Assembly: GCA_021413845.1 (NCBI GenBank)
Contig: JAIOPP010000008.1
Span: 62,001-126,000, forward strand
Length of the DNA stretch: 64,000 bases
Source: Planctomycetia bacterium
GTDB taxonomy: Bacteria; Planctomycetota; Planctomycetia; Pirellulales; PNKZ01
Direction: 5' to 3'
Translations under genes and position numbers: made by a program
Part shown: in pieces, positions 7,137 to 16,322 of the stretch
Layout: every line of letters begins with the position of its first letter
Numbering within the stretch: position 1 is the first letter of the stretch
Notes under the pieces: model-generated
Database searches by the model: none
What the model was told of the DNA's origin: nothing
Seen by the model: only the letters and a program-made list of their open reading frames with translations

Positions 7137-9797
7137 TTACGGCGGCGTCACGAGTTTCAAGGCCGGCCCCGGTTCGGGCTTCGGCCCGGCTGCCGGCGGG
7201 GCGGCGGCATTGGGTTTTTCCAAAACTTTCGGCGCCGGCGGGATCGGCAACGGCTCGAGTACGTCGTTGCGCGGCGGCGGTGCGGCCCCCGGCGGCAATG
7301 GTAGCGGCGCGGCATCGTCGTCGGCCGGGATGCCGTCGACCGTCTCGATCGCGGCCGAGGGATCGGGGGTCACCGGGCCCGGATCGATCCACATACCGTG
7401 GTCGTCGAGTTGCATCGTTCCCATCTCGAAATCGAGATTGATCCGCTGCACTTCGTAGTTGACCCAGACGCCGAGGAAATCGTTTTGCGTGCTGAGCAAG
7501 TCGCTCAAGGCCGAGACCAAGTCGCGGCCGATCGAGGCGCGAGCCGTGGCGTAGGCTTCGGCCGTTTCGTTGATTTTCGGCGGACGATTCAGATTCTCGC
7601 GCGCTAGGTCGACTTGCTGGATCGCGACTTGCACGGCCGAGCGACGGATCTCGAAGTTCAACTGATTGAGCTCGAGCACGCGCAAAATCTGCCTCAAGTT
7701 TTGATTGATGCGATCTTCGAAGAGCATGTAGGCGCGGCGGTTCTGCTGATAGGAGATCAGCGACGCGCGATAGACGTTGCGCTCGACGAGCCGTGTGAGC
7801 GGCGCGTCGAACTCGACTCCCATGCGGAGCCGGCCGGTCGCATCGCGAAAGTTCACCGGGTTGTCGTTCACCGTTCGGACGTCGCCGCTCATGACGAAGT
7901 TCAAGCCGGCCTTGAGTGCGTTGGCGTTGAATTCGATGAGTCGCCAGGTGTCGACGAGCTGTGCCCGAGCGTTCATCCAGTCGCGGCGATTCACGCGGGC
8001 CGTTTCCAGGGCGTCGGGAGCCGAAAGTTCGATCGGCGTCCAAGTGATCGCATCGACGCGGCAGCGGGCCTTCGCCAAGGTCAAGGCGAGCAACTGGCTC
8101 GAAAGATCGGGATGTGCCCGCTTGAGGCGATCGCGGGCCGCTTCCGGCGTGATCTTCGGCAGATCGTCGCGGAGTTTTTCGAGCGTGCTCCAAGTCTCTG
8201 CGAGCCCGACGCGCAGGCCGTCGATATCGCGACGGAGCGTAGCGACTCGATCGCGCAGCGCCGTGATCGAATATGCGACCGGGTCGACCTCGCTTCGCAC
8301 GACCTCGGGACGCTGCAACAGCTTTTGCAGTTGCGCTTCGCGGGCCGGCACGTTCTTCAAGAGTTCCGCGTAATCTTCTTCCAGCAATTCAAGATGGTAT
8401 TCGACCTGCTTGCGGATGCCGCGGTCGTTGTCGATGAGCTCTGCAAGGTCTCCGGGGCCGATCGTGTTGTCGGGCTTATGCGCCTGGAGCGCAATGCGGC
8501 CGGCGAGCTCGGTGAGCCGCGTTACTTGCGGATCGATCAATTGAAACGGCATCAAGAGATCGTCGTTCAACTGCACATCGAGATCGGGCGGAAGCCCAAG
8601 TAGAATCTTGAAATTGTCGAGCGAGGTTTGAAACGCGGCCTTCGAAGAGAGGAGCCGGCTTTGTCCTTGATAGAGGGCTTGGCGCGCGAGCTCGACTTGG
8701 AACTTGTCTTTCAAGCGATTGGCGTCGAACTCGTCTTGCAAGCGCGTGAGGCTATCGCGCAAGGTCGTGACGTTCGCTTCTTGATTGCGAATGAGCACTT
8801 GATCGGAGAGGAGTCCGATGTAGCCGCCGATGCCGCTATAGCTAGGGAGCGGCGTGCCGACGCCGGTGCCGAGCGAGGTCGAAGAGGGGCCGTTGCCCGG
8901 ATCGCGTCCCGTCACCACTTGGGCATAGAACCCTTGTCGATACTGCTCGAACTGTCGGACGTTGTAGATCAGCGTGCGCTCGAACAAAGTAAGCCGTTCG
9001 AGAATGCGAGCCCTGCCGCCGAAGCGCAAGAGGGGCTGAATGAAATTGAAATCGAAGAGAGTCGTGTTGGTGTTCGAGTCGGCCCCGGCGACTTGCCACA
9101 CGATGCTGTTCGCGAGATCGGCGACGAGTTGCCCGCCGCCGGCATACAGCTTATGCACGGTGCCGGTCGTATCGCTGACGATCGTCGTCTGGGAGTTTCC
9201 GTTCGGGCCGCTTCGCAGTCGGCCGTCGGTGAGAATCGAAGTGCTGTTGGTGAGAAAGAATTGGGCATCGAAGCGGAACCGCTCGAACGTCACGTCGAGC
9301 GCCGAAAGGTAGAGGTCTTCGAGTTCCTTTTGATAGTTGCGCGAGTTCACATACGCGAGTTGCACGGCCCCTTCGCGATCGAGCACGACGTTGCCTTGGG
9401 GGTCGCAAGGTAGGAAGGCGCGCCAATGTTGATCGTCGACTTCGTCCGTTCGACCGTATTTGCCCCACCGACGATACGCCTTCTTGCCGTCGACGAAATG
9501 CATTCGCGAATGGGCCGTCGGGTCGTCGGGGGGCATCGGCTCGTGGTCGGGATCGAACGGATCGAACAACCGAGACTCCGGCCGGATCTGGATGCCCGTT
9601 TGCGTCAGCGGCTGCGCGGCTTCGAGAGTGAACTGTTGCCAGAGTTGCGACGTTTGCACGTCGGCCTGGACGCGGTAATGCCGGCGCGTGCAGCCCCCGG
9701 CGAGAATCGCCAAGCAGACGATTCCCCAAAGCCAACGACTGCCGCGGCGGGGAACGCGCCCCGTCGGGAGTTGTGTGTGGGGCCAGGAGCGGATCAT
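7137..9797 (-). CDS. TolC-family outer-membrane efflux lipoprotein
   Basis: The outer-membrane channel partner of the adaptor/ABC system encoded downstream. The N-terminus has a basic region, a hydrophobic stretch and the lipobox LAGGC ending at Cys36. Two long helical OEP repeats can be followed, for example SLTRLQDEFDANRLKDKFQVELARQ and later RASLISYQQNRRAYMLFEDRINQNLRQILR. At 886 residues it is about twice the size of E. coli TolC: there is extra N-terminal sequence before the first repeat, an inserted coiled-coil stretch in the middle, and a Pro/Ala-rich tail after about residue 800. It is the first gene of the operon, with a 284-bp spacer to the adaptor gene in which I see no gene. Confidence 0.9.
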   Translation of the reverse strand: MIRSWPHTQLPTGRVPRRGSRWLWGIVCLAILAGGCTRRHYRVQADVQTSQLWQQFTLEAAQPLTQTGIQIRPESRLFDPFDPDHEPMPPDDPTAHSRMHFVDGKKAYRRWGKYGRTDEVDDQHWRAFLPCDPQGNVVLDREGAVQLAYVNSRNYQKELEDLYLSALDVTFERFRFDAQFFLTNSTSILTDGRLRSGPNGNSQTTIVSDTTGTVHKLYAGGGQLVADLANSIVWQVAGADSNTNTTLFDFNFIQPLLRFGGRARILERLTLFERTLIYNVRQFEQYRQGFYAQVVTGRDPGNGPSSTSLGTGVGTPLPSYSGIGGYIGLLSDQVLIRNQEANVTTLRDSLTRLQDEFDANRLKDKFQVELARQALYQGQSRLLSSKAAFQTSLDNFKILLGLPPDLDVQLNDDLLMPFQLIDPQVTRLTELAGRIALQAHKPDNTIGPGDLAELIDNDRGIRKQVEYHLELLEEDYAELLKNVPAREAQLQKLLQRPEVVRSEVDPVAYSITALRDRVATLRRDIDGLRVGLAETWSTLEKLRDDLPKITPEAARDRLKRAHPDLSSQLLALTLAKARCRVDAITWTPIELSAPDALETARVNRRDWMNARAQLVDTWRLIEFNANALKAGLNFVMSGDVRTVNDNPVNFRDATGRLRMGVEFDAPLTRLVERNVYRASLISYQQNRRAYMLFEDRINQNLRQILRVLELNQLNFEIRRSAVQVAIQQVDLARENLNRPPKINETAEAYATARASIGRDLVSALSDLLSTQNDFLGVWVNYEVQRINLDFEMGTMQLDDHGMWIDPGPVTPDPSAAIETVDGIPADDDAAPLPLPPGAAPPPRNDVLEPLPIPPAPKVLEKPNAAAPPAAGPKPEPGPALKLVTPP

Positions 9798-10259
9798 GGG
9801 AGCATAATTCGGCGGTAAGATGGCGAGAGTTTAACGATTGTGCGGGTTGCATCGGAGGTTTGCGATCGATGCGGGTATTCGCGAGCAAATCCTCGCAGTA
9901 ATGAACCCGAATAGCTCCCTAGACTACGCAGCTTGACACTCCGACAGGGGCAGCCTATGCTCGACCTAAGGGCCTTTGCAGCAAGAAGTTGGCGTCGGGC
10001 ATCGACGGAGAATAGGTTCGTTGCCGAAATTGCCGACAACTAAATTGCCGGACCTTGTCGCGATGCAAGCGATCGGCCTCGGCGGCAACTCTCTGAGGCT
10101 GCTCTCTGAAGCTGCGGCAACGCGATTGTTACGTGATGCGCGGTTTGTCGCGTAAGATAGACAGACGCGCACCTGCGGCGAGCACGTCAGGCAGTTGAGA
10201 TTTAGATGAGATTTTTCGGGCGATAACCCGGCGAAACGGTAACCAAGCGAACGAGCGCG
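9798..10259. other. Divergent intergenic region with a promoter-like site
   Basis: This lies between the leftward export operon and the rightward coiled-coil protein gene. No gene is supported. It holds a good sigma70-like site pointing right and, beyond it, a leader of roughly 290 bp with three copies of AATTGCCG at about 10027-10050. No terminator-like hairpin followed by a T-run was seen. Confidence 0.6.
9933..9961 (+). promoter_or_regulatory. Sigma70-like promoter
   Basis: A perfect -35 TTGACA and a -10-like TATGCT are separated by exactly 17 bp. If used, transcription would start near 9968 and give a leader of about 290 nt for the coiled-coil membrane protein gene. Housekeeping promoter preferences in this organism are unknown, so this is a sequence match only. 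Confidence 0.4.
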
Positions 10260-11444
10260 ATGAGCATTCTCACGAAGATCATGTTGGGCCTCGTATTGAT
10301 CGCGACCTTTCCGACGATTTATTTCGCCGCCGGAGTGCTCAATCTGCAAGGGGCGTGGCGGACCAAAGTAACCGAGTTCGAAGCGGCTCGCGATAAAGAG
10401 CAAAAGCTCGGTGCGAAACTCGAATACGGCAGCGACGAAGCGCAGCGGTTACCGTATGTGCCGGGGAAGCCGTTGAAGCCCGAGCAGGTTCTCGGCGTCG
10501 CGCAGCTGGAGACGGCGCGTAACAATCTCATGCTCAGCACGGGCCGTGTGTGGTACGCCACGCGCGTTACCGAGTCGGTGAATCCCGAAACGAACTCGTT
10601 GAAGATGATGGTCTACGACACCGACGTCGACAACGTGCAGTTCGGCGTTGCCGCGGATTCGGGCGGAAGAAAAGAGCAGGCCGACCACGGCTTCACCGAC
10701 AAGACGATTCTCTACATCTTTCAAATGGCCCACAACGGCACCCGTGCGCCGGAAGACCGCTACGTGGGAGAGTTCGTCATCAGCGGCTTGATCGAAACGA
10801 ACATCCCGCTGAAGCCGGCTCGTCCGCTGACGCCTGCGCAATGGGACGCTTTGAGACAAGGAAGCTCGCAGTGGGTCGTCTACGATAAGATGCCGCTCGA
10901 CTCGCGCGATTTGTTCGTCGGCTATACCGATGAAGAGATCCAGCAGCGCGTGCCGGCCGCCGTCGCCGCCGAATACATCAACGACAATCAAAAGCCGACC
11001 GAAGCGGTGTTGAACGACGAACACTTGAAGCAGTACGTCGAGGAAGACAAGGCGAGCAAGACGAAGCGCTTCCTCCGCCCGCTTCGCGACTACGATCAGA
11101 TCTTCCGTACCGGTGCGGTTAGTTTGGCCGACATGGTCGACAAGCTCCAGATCTTGAAGAAGGAAAAGGAATACGCCGACCGCGGCAAGGAGAACGCCGA
11201 GAAGATCCTCACGGCGCTCGATGCGCGTAAAGTGAAGTTGGAAGCGGAGAAGGCCGTCGTCGAGGCGGAGCTCGCGGTCATTAAAGAGCACAGCGAAAAG
11301 CTGACGGCTGCGGTCGAGCAAATGAAGCAAGAGTTGTCCCGTTTGCTGGCGGATCATAAGCGCCGCAACGAACCGCCGGCCGCCGGCGGCAAGACCGCCG
11401 CGGTTCCGTCGCCCGCTGCCGGCGCTTCGCTACGGTCGAACTAA
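10260..11444 (+). CDS. Membrane-anchored coiled-coil protein, family not recognised
   Basis: A 394-residue protein with one N-terminal membrane helix (about residues 7-26, IMLGLVLIATFPTIYFAAG). A globular region with beta-rich stretches follows (SLKMMVYDTDVDNVQFGVAADS). The C-terminal coiled coil runs from about residue 300 to 365 (LKKEKEYADRGKENAEKILTALDARK), and the tail is Pro/Ala-rich. The N-terminal topology suggests the bulk is periplasmic. It resembles hypothetical proteins conserved in planctomycetes, but I recognise no functional family. A rhomboid protease gene follows after 89 bp on the same strand. Confidence 0.8.
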   Translation: MSILTKIMLGLVLIATFPTIYFAAGVLNLQGAWRTKVTEFEAARDKEQKLGAKLEYGSDEAQRLPYVPGKPLKPEQVLGVAQLETARNNLMLSTGRVWYATRVTESVNPETNSLKMMVYDTDVDNVQFGVAADSGGRKEQADHGFTDKTILYIFQMAHNGTRAPEDRYVGEFVISGLIETNIPLKPARPLTPAQWDALRQGSSQWVVYDKMPLDSRDLFVGYTDEEIQQRVPAAVAAEYINDNQKPTEAVLNDEHLKQYVEEDKASKTKRFLRPLRDYDQIFRTGAVSLADMVDKLQILKKEKEYADRGKENAEKILTALDARKVKLEAEKAVVEAELAVIKEHSEKLTAAVEQMKQELSRLLADHKRRNEPPAAGGKTAAVPSPAAGASLRSN

Positions 11445-11533
11445 TTCGAGCCCGCGCGAAACGAAGACGGAGAGCGGAGGCGGGCATGGTCGTCGAGGCC
11501 GGTCGCAAATAACGGAGTGAGGCGTCGACAGTC

Positions 11534-12403
11534 ATGGGATTAGACAATCGCGACTATGCTCGCGACACCGAGCGAGGCTTTCAGCTTCATGCTCCGCAGA
11601 CGATGATCGGCACGCTGATTCTGGTCAATGTCGCCGTCTGGGTGCTCGACATGCTGGCCGATGGCCGGATCTCGCAAACGATGGCCCTTTCGACCGACGT
11701 GCTGCGCCGGCCGTGGAACTGTTGGCAACTTCTGACCTACGGCTTCCTGCATAGTCAGACCTCGCTGCTGCACATCGTCGGCAACATGTTCGGGCTTTGG
11801 TTCTTCGGCTCCGATCTCGAAAACATTTACGGCAAGCGCGAGTTTCTCAGGATCTATCTCGTCGCCATCGTCATAGCCGGGCTCGCTTGGCTCGGGATCG
11901 AAGCCATGAGCGGCGGCGGTCGGGTCTCGATGGTCGGCGCGTCGGGAGCCGTAACGTGCGTCACCGTGCTGTATGCGTTGCGCTACCCGTATCGCACGAT
12001 CTTAGTTATGGGCATCCTGCCCGTTCCGGTCTGGCTGCTCGCCACGCTGTTCGTCATGCAAGATATGGCGGGCGCTTATCGCAACGTGCATGGAGCCGGC
12101 AACGGCGTGGCCTATGTGGCCCATCTCGGCGGCGCGGGGTTGGCTTTGTTCTACTTTCATTTCGGCTGGAACTTCGGCCGTTGGGTGCCGCAAAAGCTCG
12201 CGCTGCCGTCGCTCCCGAAGATGTTCGCTCGAGGGCCGAAGCTGAAGTTGCACGAACCCACGGTCGAGCAACCCCCGAGCTTGGAAGCGGAGATGGATCG
12301 GATCTTGGTGAAGATCAACGAGACCAGCTTCGATAGCCTTACGCCCGAAGAGCGTCGCACGCTCGAACGCGCCAGCGCGCGCTTCCAAAAACGCCGCCAG
12401 TAA
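11534..12403 (+). CDS. Rhomboid-family intramembrane serine protease
   Basis: A 289-residue polytopic protease that cleaves membrane proteins within or near the bilayer. The catalytic serine is in GASGA (residues 135-139, Ser137) and the catalytic histidine in AHLGG (His197). The conserved HxxxN pair is at His80/Asn84. Six membrane segments can be placed between about residues 22 and 212. The cytosolic C-terminal tail contains EAEMDRILVKINETSFDSLT, a short helical motif seen in many planctomycete and other rhomboids. Substrates are unknown. Confidence 0.95.
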   Translation: MGLDNRDYARDTERGFQLHAPQTMIGTLILVNVAVWVLDMLADGRISQTMALSTDVLRRPWNCWQLLTYGFLHSQTSLLHIVGNMFGLWFFGSDLENIYGKREFLRIYLVAIVIAGLAWLGIEAMSGGGRVSMVGASGAVTCVTVLYALRYPYRTILVMGILPVPVWLLATLFVMQDMAGAYRNVHGAGNGVAYVAHLGGAGLALFYFHFGWNFGRWVPQKLALPSLPKMFARGPKLKLHEPTVEQPPSLEAEMDRILVKINETSFDSLTPEERRTLERASARFQKRRQ

Positions 12404-12435
12404 GTCGTGCCGGCGGTCAACAGAGCGACTCAACT

Positions 12436-13995
12436 ATGCCGGACGAAACTCCCCACGCTTCGCGTCGCGATCTATTGAGGGGGGCACTCGCCGCTTCGCT
12501 CGCCGCCGCCACGACCACGAACGGCGTTTCGGCAACCGGCGATACCGTGTCGGCAGCGGCATCGCAACCGTCGAATCCGATCGTCGCCGAGAACAAGCTC
12601 CCCGGCAGCCGCGATTGGCAACTGACGCGCGTGCGCCTCGATAAGTCGGGCGGCTATCGTTCGCCTGCGATCGAAGGCTACTGCTCGCGGCAGAGCGTGA
12701 AGGCCGGCGAGAAGATCGAGTTCAAAGTCAGCACGTCGCCGGCTGCGAAGTTTCAGATCGAGATCTTCCGCATGGGCTACTACGCCGGCCTCGGCGCTCG
12801 GCGCATGACCGTGCTCGGCCCGTTCGACGGCACGCCGCAACCGGTGCCGGAGGTGGGCGCAGCGCGGCTTCGCGAATGCCGTTGGACGACGAGCGCCGAA
12901 CTCACGATCCCTGCCGATTGGACGAGCGGCGTCTATCTCGGTCGCCTCACCACGCTTACCGAGAGCGGCGGCTCCGGCTATTGGCAGAGCTACGTCGTCT
13001 TCGTCGTGCGCGACGATCGCAAAGCCGGCCTCCTCTTTCAAACGAGCGACAATACCTGGCAAGCCTACAATCGCTGGCCCGACGACTATTCGCTCTACAC
13101 CGCGCCGGGCGGCGCGCATGTGCCCGGCGTTTCGGTATCGTTCGATCGGCCGTATGCGAGGTACCCGCAAATCGTCGAAGCGCCACAGTCGGTCGGCTCG
13201 GGCGAATTTCTATTGTGGGAATTTCCGCTTTGCTATTGGCTCGAGAAGCACGGCTACGACGTGACGTACTGCGCCAACATCGACATGCTCGAGGCCGCTC
13301 AACCGCTCCGTGCGAAGGCCGTCCTCAGCATCGGCCACGACGAGTATTGGGATCTGCGGCAATTCGAGACCTTGCAGAAAAGCGTTGCGGCGGGAGTGAG
13401 CATTTTGTTTCTGTCGGCGAACACGGCGTACATGGTTTCGCCGTTCACTCCCAGCGCCGACGGCCGTGCCGATCGCGTCATCACGCGCACCGCCAGCTTC
13501 GGCCCGATGTCGGAGCTCGAGACGAAGGCTTACGGCCACATGATGGGTCCGTTTCCTTCCGCCGGGCCGGATGAAGCCACGCTCATCGGCGCGCGGACGA
13601 CGGTGCCGTTCAACGGCTGCGGCGATTGGGTTTGCGCGAAGCCCGAGCATTGGGTCTTCGCCGATTCGGGGATGCAGCGCGGCGATCGGATCCCCGGCCT
13701 GGTCGGTTGGGAGTACCACGGCGACCCCGCCGACATCGCGGGGCTCGAAGTCGTCGGGGAAGGAACCGTACTCTCGGGCGGCACGAAACCGGGACATTGG
13801 GTCGCTACAATTTACCCAGGCCCGCACGGCAACTTCGTCTTCAACGCTTCGACCATTTGGTGGGCCCAAGGACTCGCGACTCCCCCCGGACACATGCTAC
13901 CTTGGTCGCATTGGTCGCGACCGCATGGTCCCGACGATCGGGTCGAACGGATCACGCACAACTTGCTGCGCCGCGCGCTCGGATCGTCGAGCTAA
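12436..13995 (+). CDS. Tat-exported N,N-dimethylformamidase beta-subunit-like protein
   Basis: A 519-residue protein of the DMFase large-subunit family. The N-terminus has a twin-arginine signal (SRRDLLRGALAASLAAA). The core includes GYCSRQSVKAGEKIEFKVST, EIFRMGYYAGLGARRM and SIGHDEYWDLRQFETL. In the known enzyme this subunit carries the active site for formamide hydrolysis, but most relatives are uncharacterised, so amidase activity is an inference. It stands alone without a small-subunit gene. The ATG is 32 bp after the rhomboid stop. Confidence 0.85.
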   Translation: MPDETPHASRRDLLRGALAASLAAATTTNGVSATGDTVSAAASQPSNPIVAENKLPGSRDWQLTRVRLDKSGGYRSPAIEGYCSRQSVKAGEKIEFKVSTSPAAKFQIEIFRMGYYAGLGARRMTVLGPFDGTPQPVPEVGAARLRECRWTTSAELTIPADWTSGVYLGRLTTLTESGGSGYWQSYVVFVVRDDRKAGLLFQTSDNTWQAYNRWPDDYSLYTAPGGAHVPGVSVSFDRPYARYPQIVEAPQSVGSGEFLLWEFPLCYWLEKHGYDVTYCANIDMLEAAQPLRAKAVLSIGHDEYWDLRQFETLQKSVAAGVSILFLSANTAYMVSPFTPSADGRADRVITRTASFGPMSELETKAYGHMMGPFPSAGPDEATLIGARTTVPFNGCGDWVCAKPEHWVFADSGMQRGDRIPGLVGWEYHGDPADIAGLEVVGEGTVLSGGTKPGHWVATIYPGPHGNFVFNASTIWWAQGLATPPGHMLPWSHWSRPHGPDDRVERITHNLLRRALGSSS

Positions 13996-14048
13996 GCGCG
14001 AGTCGCCCGTCTTATTGCGCGCGGTCCGTTTCGTTTACTTGGCGGAAG

Positions 14049-16268
14049 ATGATCTCGAGCGAGCCGATCTCCGAAGCTTCTTCGATCGCCGCAGAGCCGG
14101 CTCTGGCGCCGTCGTCGAAAGGCGAAGCCGCAAACGGTGAAGCCACGAACGGCGAAAACGAAATTCAGCGAACCACGAACCAAGAACCACGAACCAAAAG
14201 CTCGCGCCGCATGGCGATCTTGCTCGGCCTCGTGTTGGCGGGTGTCGTCGTCGCGGTCTTCTACCCGACCCTCGGCTACAAGCTGCTCACCTGGGACGAC
14301 GATCAGCACATCACCGAAAACCGGTATTTCAACCCGCTGACATGGATGAACGTGCTCCACTTTTGGGGCTACTCGCACATCTATTTGTACATCCCGGTGA
14401 GCTACAACTTCTATGCCTTCGAGGTTTGGATCGCGGGCTGGTTTCCGAGCGCCGATCCCGCCGATAAGTTCAACCCCGCCGTGTTTCATGCCGGAAACTT
14501 GTTGCTGCATCTCGGCTGCACGCTCTGGGCCTATCGCCTGATGCTGCGGTTCGTGCGTTATGCGCCCGCGGCTCTGTGCGGAGCGGCGCTGTTCGCCGTT
14601 CATCCCTTGCAGGCCGAGAGCGTCTGCTGGGTCGGCGAAACGCGCGGGACGCTCGCCACGTTCTTTTCGTTTGCGGCGATCTGGTTTTATTTGAATCGTG
14701 TCGGAGTCGATCCCGAAGCAGGCATCTTCGCCGCACGGCCTTACACGCCCCCGACGACGCGAACTCGCGACGCCGTGTTCGCGTTTCTACTTTACGGCTT
14801 GGCGCTATTGTCGAAGCCGTCGGCGTCGTCGCTGCCGTTGTTGGTGTTCGTCATCGACGTCGTGTTGCTGCGGCATTCTTGGAAGCAGTCGCTCCTGCGA
14901 CTCGCGCCGTGGTTCGTCGCCGGTGCCGTGATCATGGGCCTGACCAAGTATTATCAGCACAACGACATGATCTATTGGGCCTCGATCAAGCCGTGGTATC
15001 AGCGACCGTTCGTGGCGGGGGATGCCTATGCGTTTTATCTCGGCAAGCTCCTCTGGCCGTTCGATCTCGGCTTCGACTACGGTCGCACGCCGCACTACGC
15101 CGGCGAATCGCGCATGTTCTATCGGGCTTGGCTGGCGCCGCTGCTGCTCGTCGTCGCTTCGATCGCGCTGCCGCGCCGCCGCATTTGGCTCGGAGCGTAT
15201 GGATTGTTTCTCGTCGCGCTGTTGCCGGTCTCGGGCATCGTGCCGTTTATCTACCAGTCGATCTCGACCGTCGCCGACCGATATATGTATGTGCCGATGT
15301 TCGGGCTCGGGCTGCTGCTCGCGGCGTGGATCGCTTCGCGCCGCTCGCCGGTCGTGCCGATGGCGGTAACGGCGCTCGTGCTCGGGTTCTTCGCGCAGCG
15401 GACGATCGAACAATGCGAGACCTGGCGCGACGATTGGGCTCTGTATACCAACGGTTTGCGCGTCAACCCGGCCAGCTATATGTCGCACCTGAATCTCGGC
15501 AATCGCTATAAGGATGCCGGGCACTACGAAACGGCGATCGAGCAATATCGGGGCGTCCTCGCGATTCGCTACGACTACGCGTGGGCCTACCTGCACATGG
15601 GCACCTGCTACGCCAAGCTCGAAAACTACGAACAAGCGATCAAGCAACTCGATACGGCGATCAGACAAGACCCTAAGTTCGTCGAAGCGCAGATCGCACT
15701 CGGCGAGGTGTATCTGATACAAGGCCGTGAGGAAGACGCCGAAAAGTGGTTCCGCGAAGCGTTGAAATCGGCACCGGATGAATCGAATCCGAATCTCAAA
15801 CTCGGTGAGTTCTTGCTCGACAAGAGTCGCAAGACGGCCGACGGAAGCTCTAAGGCCTCTTACCTGCAAGAAGGAAAGCAAGACTTCGAAGCAGGGCTGA
15901 AGATTGCGCCGGATGCGGAGTCGCACCGTCGCTATGGACGGGCGCTTGTCGGAGCCGGAGAATTTGCCGCAGGGACCGTGCAACTAGAGAAGGCGGTTGA
16001 GTTGTCTCCCGACAATGCGAAAGCGCTCGCCGATCTCGGAAGCAGCTATCTCTCGGCCGGCAAGATTGCGCTCGCCGTGGAAATGAGCGAGCGAGCGGTG
16101 CGCAGCGATCCGAACTCGGTAGACGCCCGGGCGAATCGGGCTCTCGCGCTCGCCGCAGCGGGAAAGACTCATGCGGCCCGGGTGGAATATGAGCGAGCTC
16201 TCAAGCTGCTCTCACCGGGCTCCGCTCGCGCCGCCGAAATCCGCAAGGCGATGCAAGAGCTTAAGTGA
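14049..16268 (+). CDS. TMTC-like polytopic membrane protein with C-terminal TPR repeats
   Basis: A protein of up to 739 residues. The N-terminal half holds about ten membrane helices with the TMTC/DUF1736-type motif HPLQAESVCWVGETRG, resembling the O-mannosyltransferase-related TMTC fold. The C-terminal half holds about seven TPR units (for example ASYMSHLNLGNRYKDAGHYETAIEQY). It may modify or bind envelope proteins, but activity is unproven. The start is uncertain: the ATG used here follows GGCGGAAG, but the first 54 residues are low-complexity and partly encoded by a heptamer array (14169-14196). The ATG at 14211 (MAILLGLVLAG), right before the first helix, is a serious alternative. Confidence 0.88.
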   Translation: MISSEPISEASSIAAEPALAPSSKGEAANGEATNGENEIQRTTNQEPRTKSSRRMAILLGLVLAGVVVAVFYPTLGYKLLTWDDDQHITENRYFNPLTWMNVLHFWGYSHIYLYIPVSYNFYAFEVWIAGWFPSADPADKFNPAVFHAGNLLLHLGCTLWAYRLMLRFVRYAPAALCGAALFAVHPLQAESVCWVGETRGTLATFFSFAAIWFYLNRVGVDPEAGIFAARPYTPPTTRTRDAVFAFLLYGLALLSKPSASSLPLLVFVIDVVLLRHSWKQSLLRLAPWFVAGAVIMGLTKYYQHNDMIYWASIKPWYQRPFVAGDAYAFYLGKLLWPFDLGFDYGRTPHYAGESRMFYRAWLAPLLLVVASIALPRRRIWLGAYGLFLVALLPVSGIVPFIYQSISTVADRYMYVPMFGLGLLLAAWIASRRSPVVPMAVTALVLGFFAQRTIEQCETWRDDWALYTNGLRVNPASYMSHLNLGNRYKDAGHYETAIEQYRGVLAIRYDYAWAYLHMGTCYAKLENYEQAIKQLDTAIRQDPKFVEAQIALGEVYLIQGREEDAEKWFREALKSAPDESNPNLKLGEFLLDKSRKTADGSSKASYLQEGKQDFEAGLKIAPDAESHRRYGRALVGAGEFAAGTVQLEKAVELSPDNAKALADLGSSYLSAGKIALAVEMSERAVRSDPNSVDARANRALALAAAGKTHAARVEYERALKLLSPGSARAAEIRKAMQELK
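14169..14196. repeat. Heptamer array, CGAACCA type, four units
   Basis: Four units with consensus CGAACCA (third unit AGAACCA). The same four-unit pattern recurs at 30481-30508 with 26 of 28 bases identical. Weaker 7-bp periodicity extends left to about 14117. It lies in the disputed 5' end of the TMTC-like gene. Confidence 0.93.
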
Positions 16269-16322
16269 TCGGGCTCGGTGCTTTCAATCGATCCCCGACC
16301 TCCGAACCTCGGCCTCGGCGCT

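Noticed and set aside
13626-14048. N-terminal extension of the TMTC-like gene overlapping the DMFase-like gene
   Set aside because: This stretch is an Arg-rich out-of-frame reading of the upstream gene and lacks similarity to any family.
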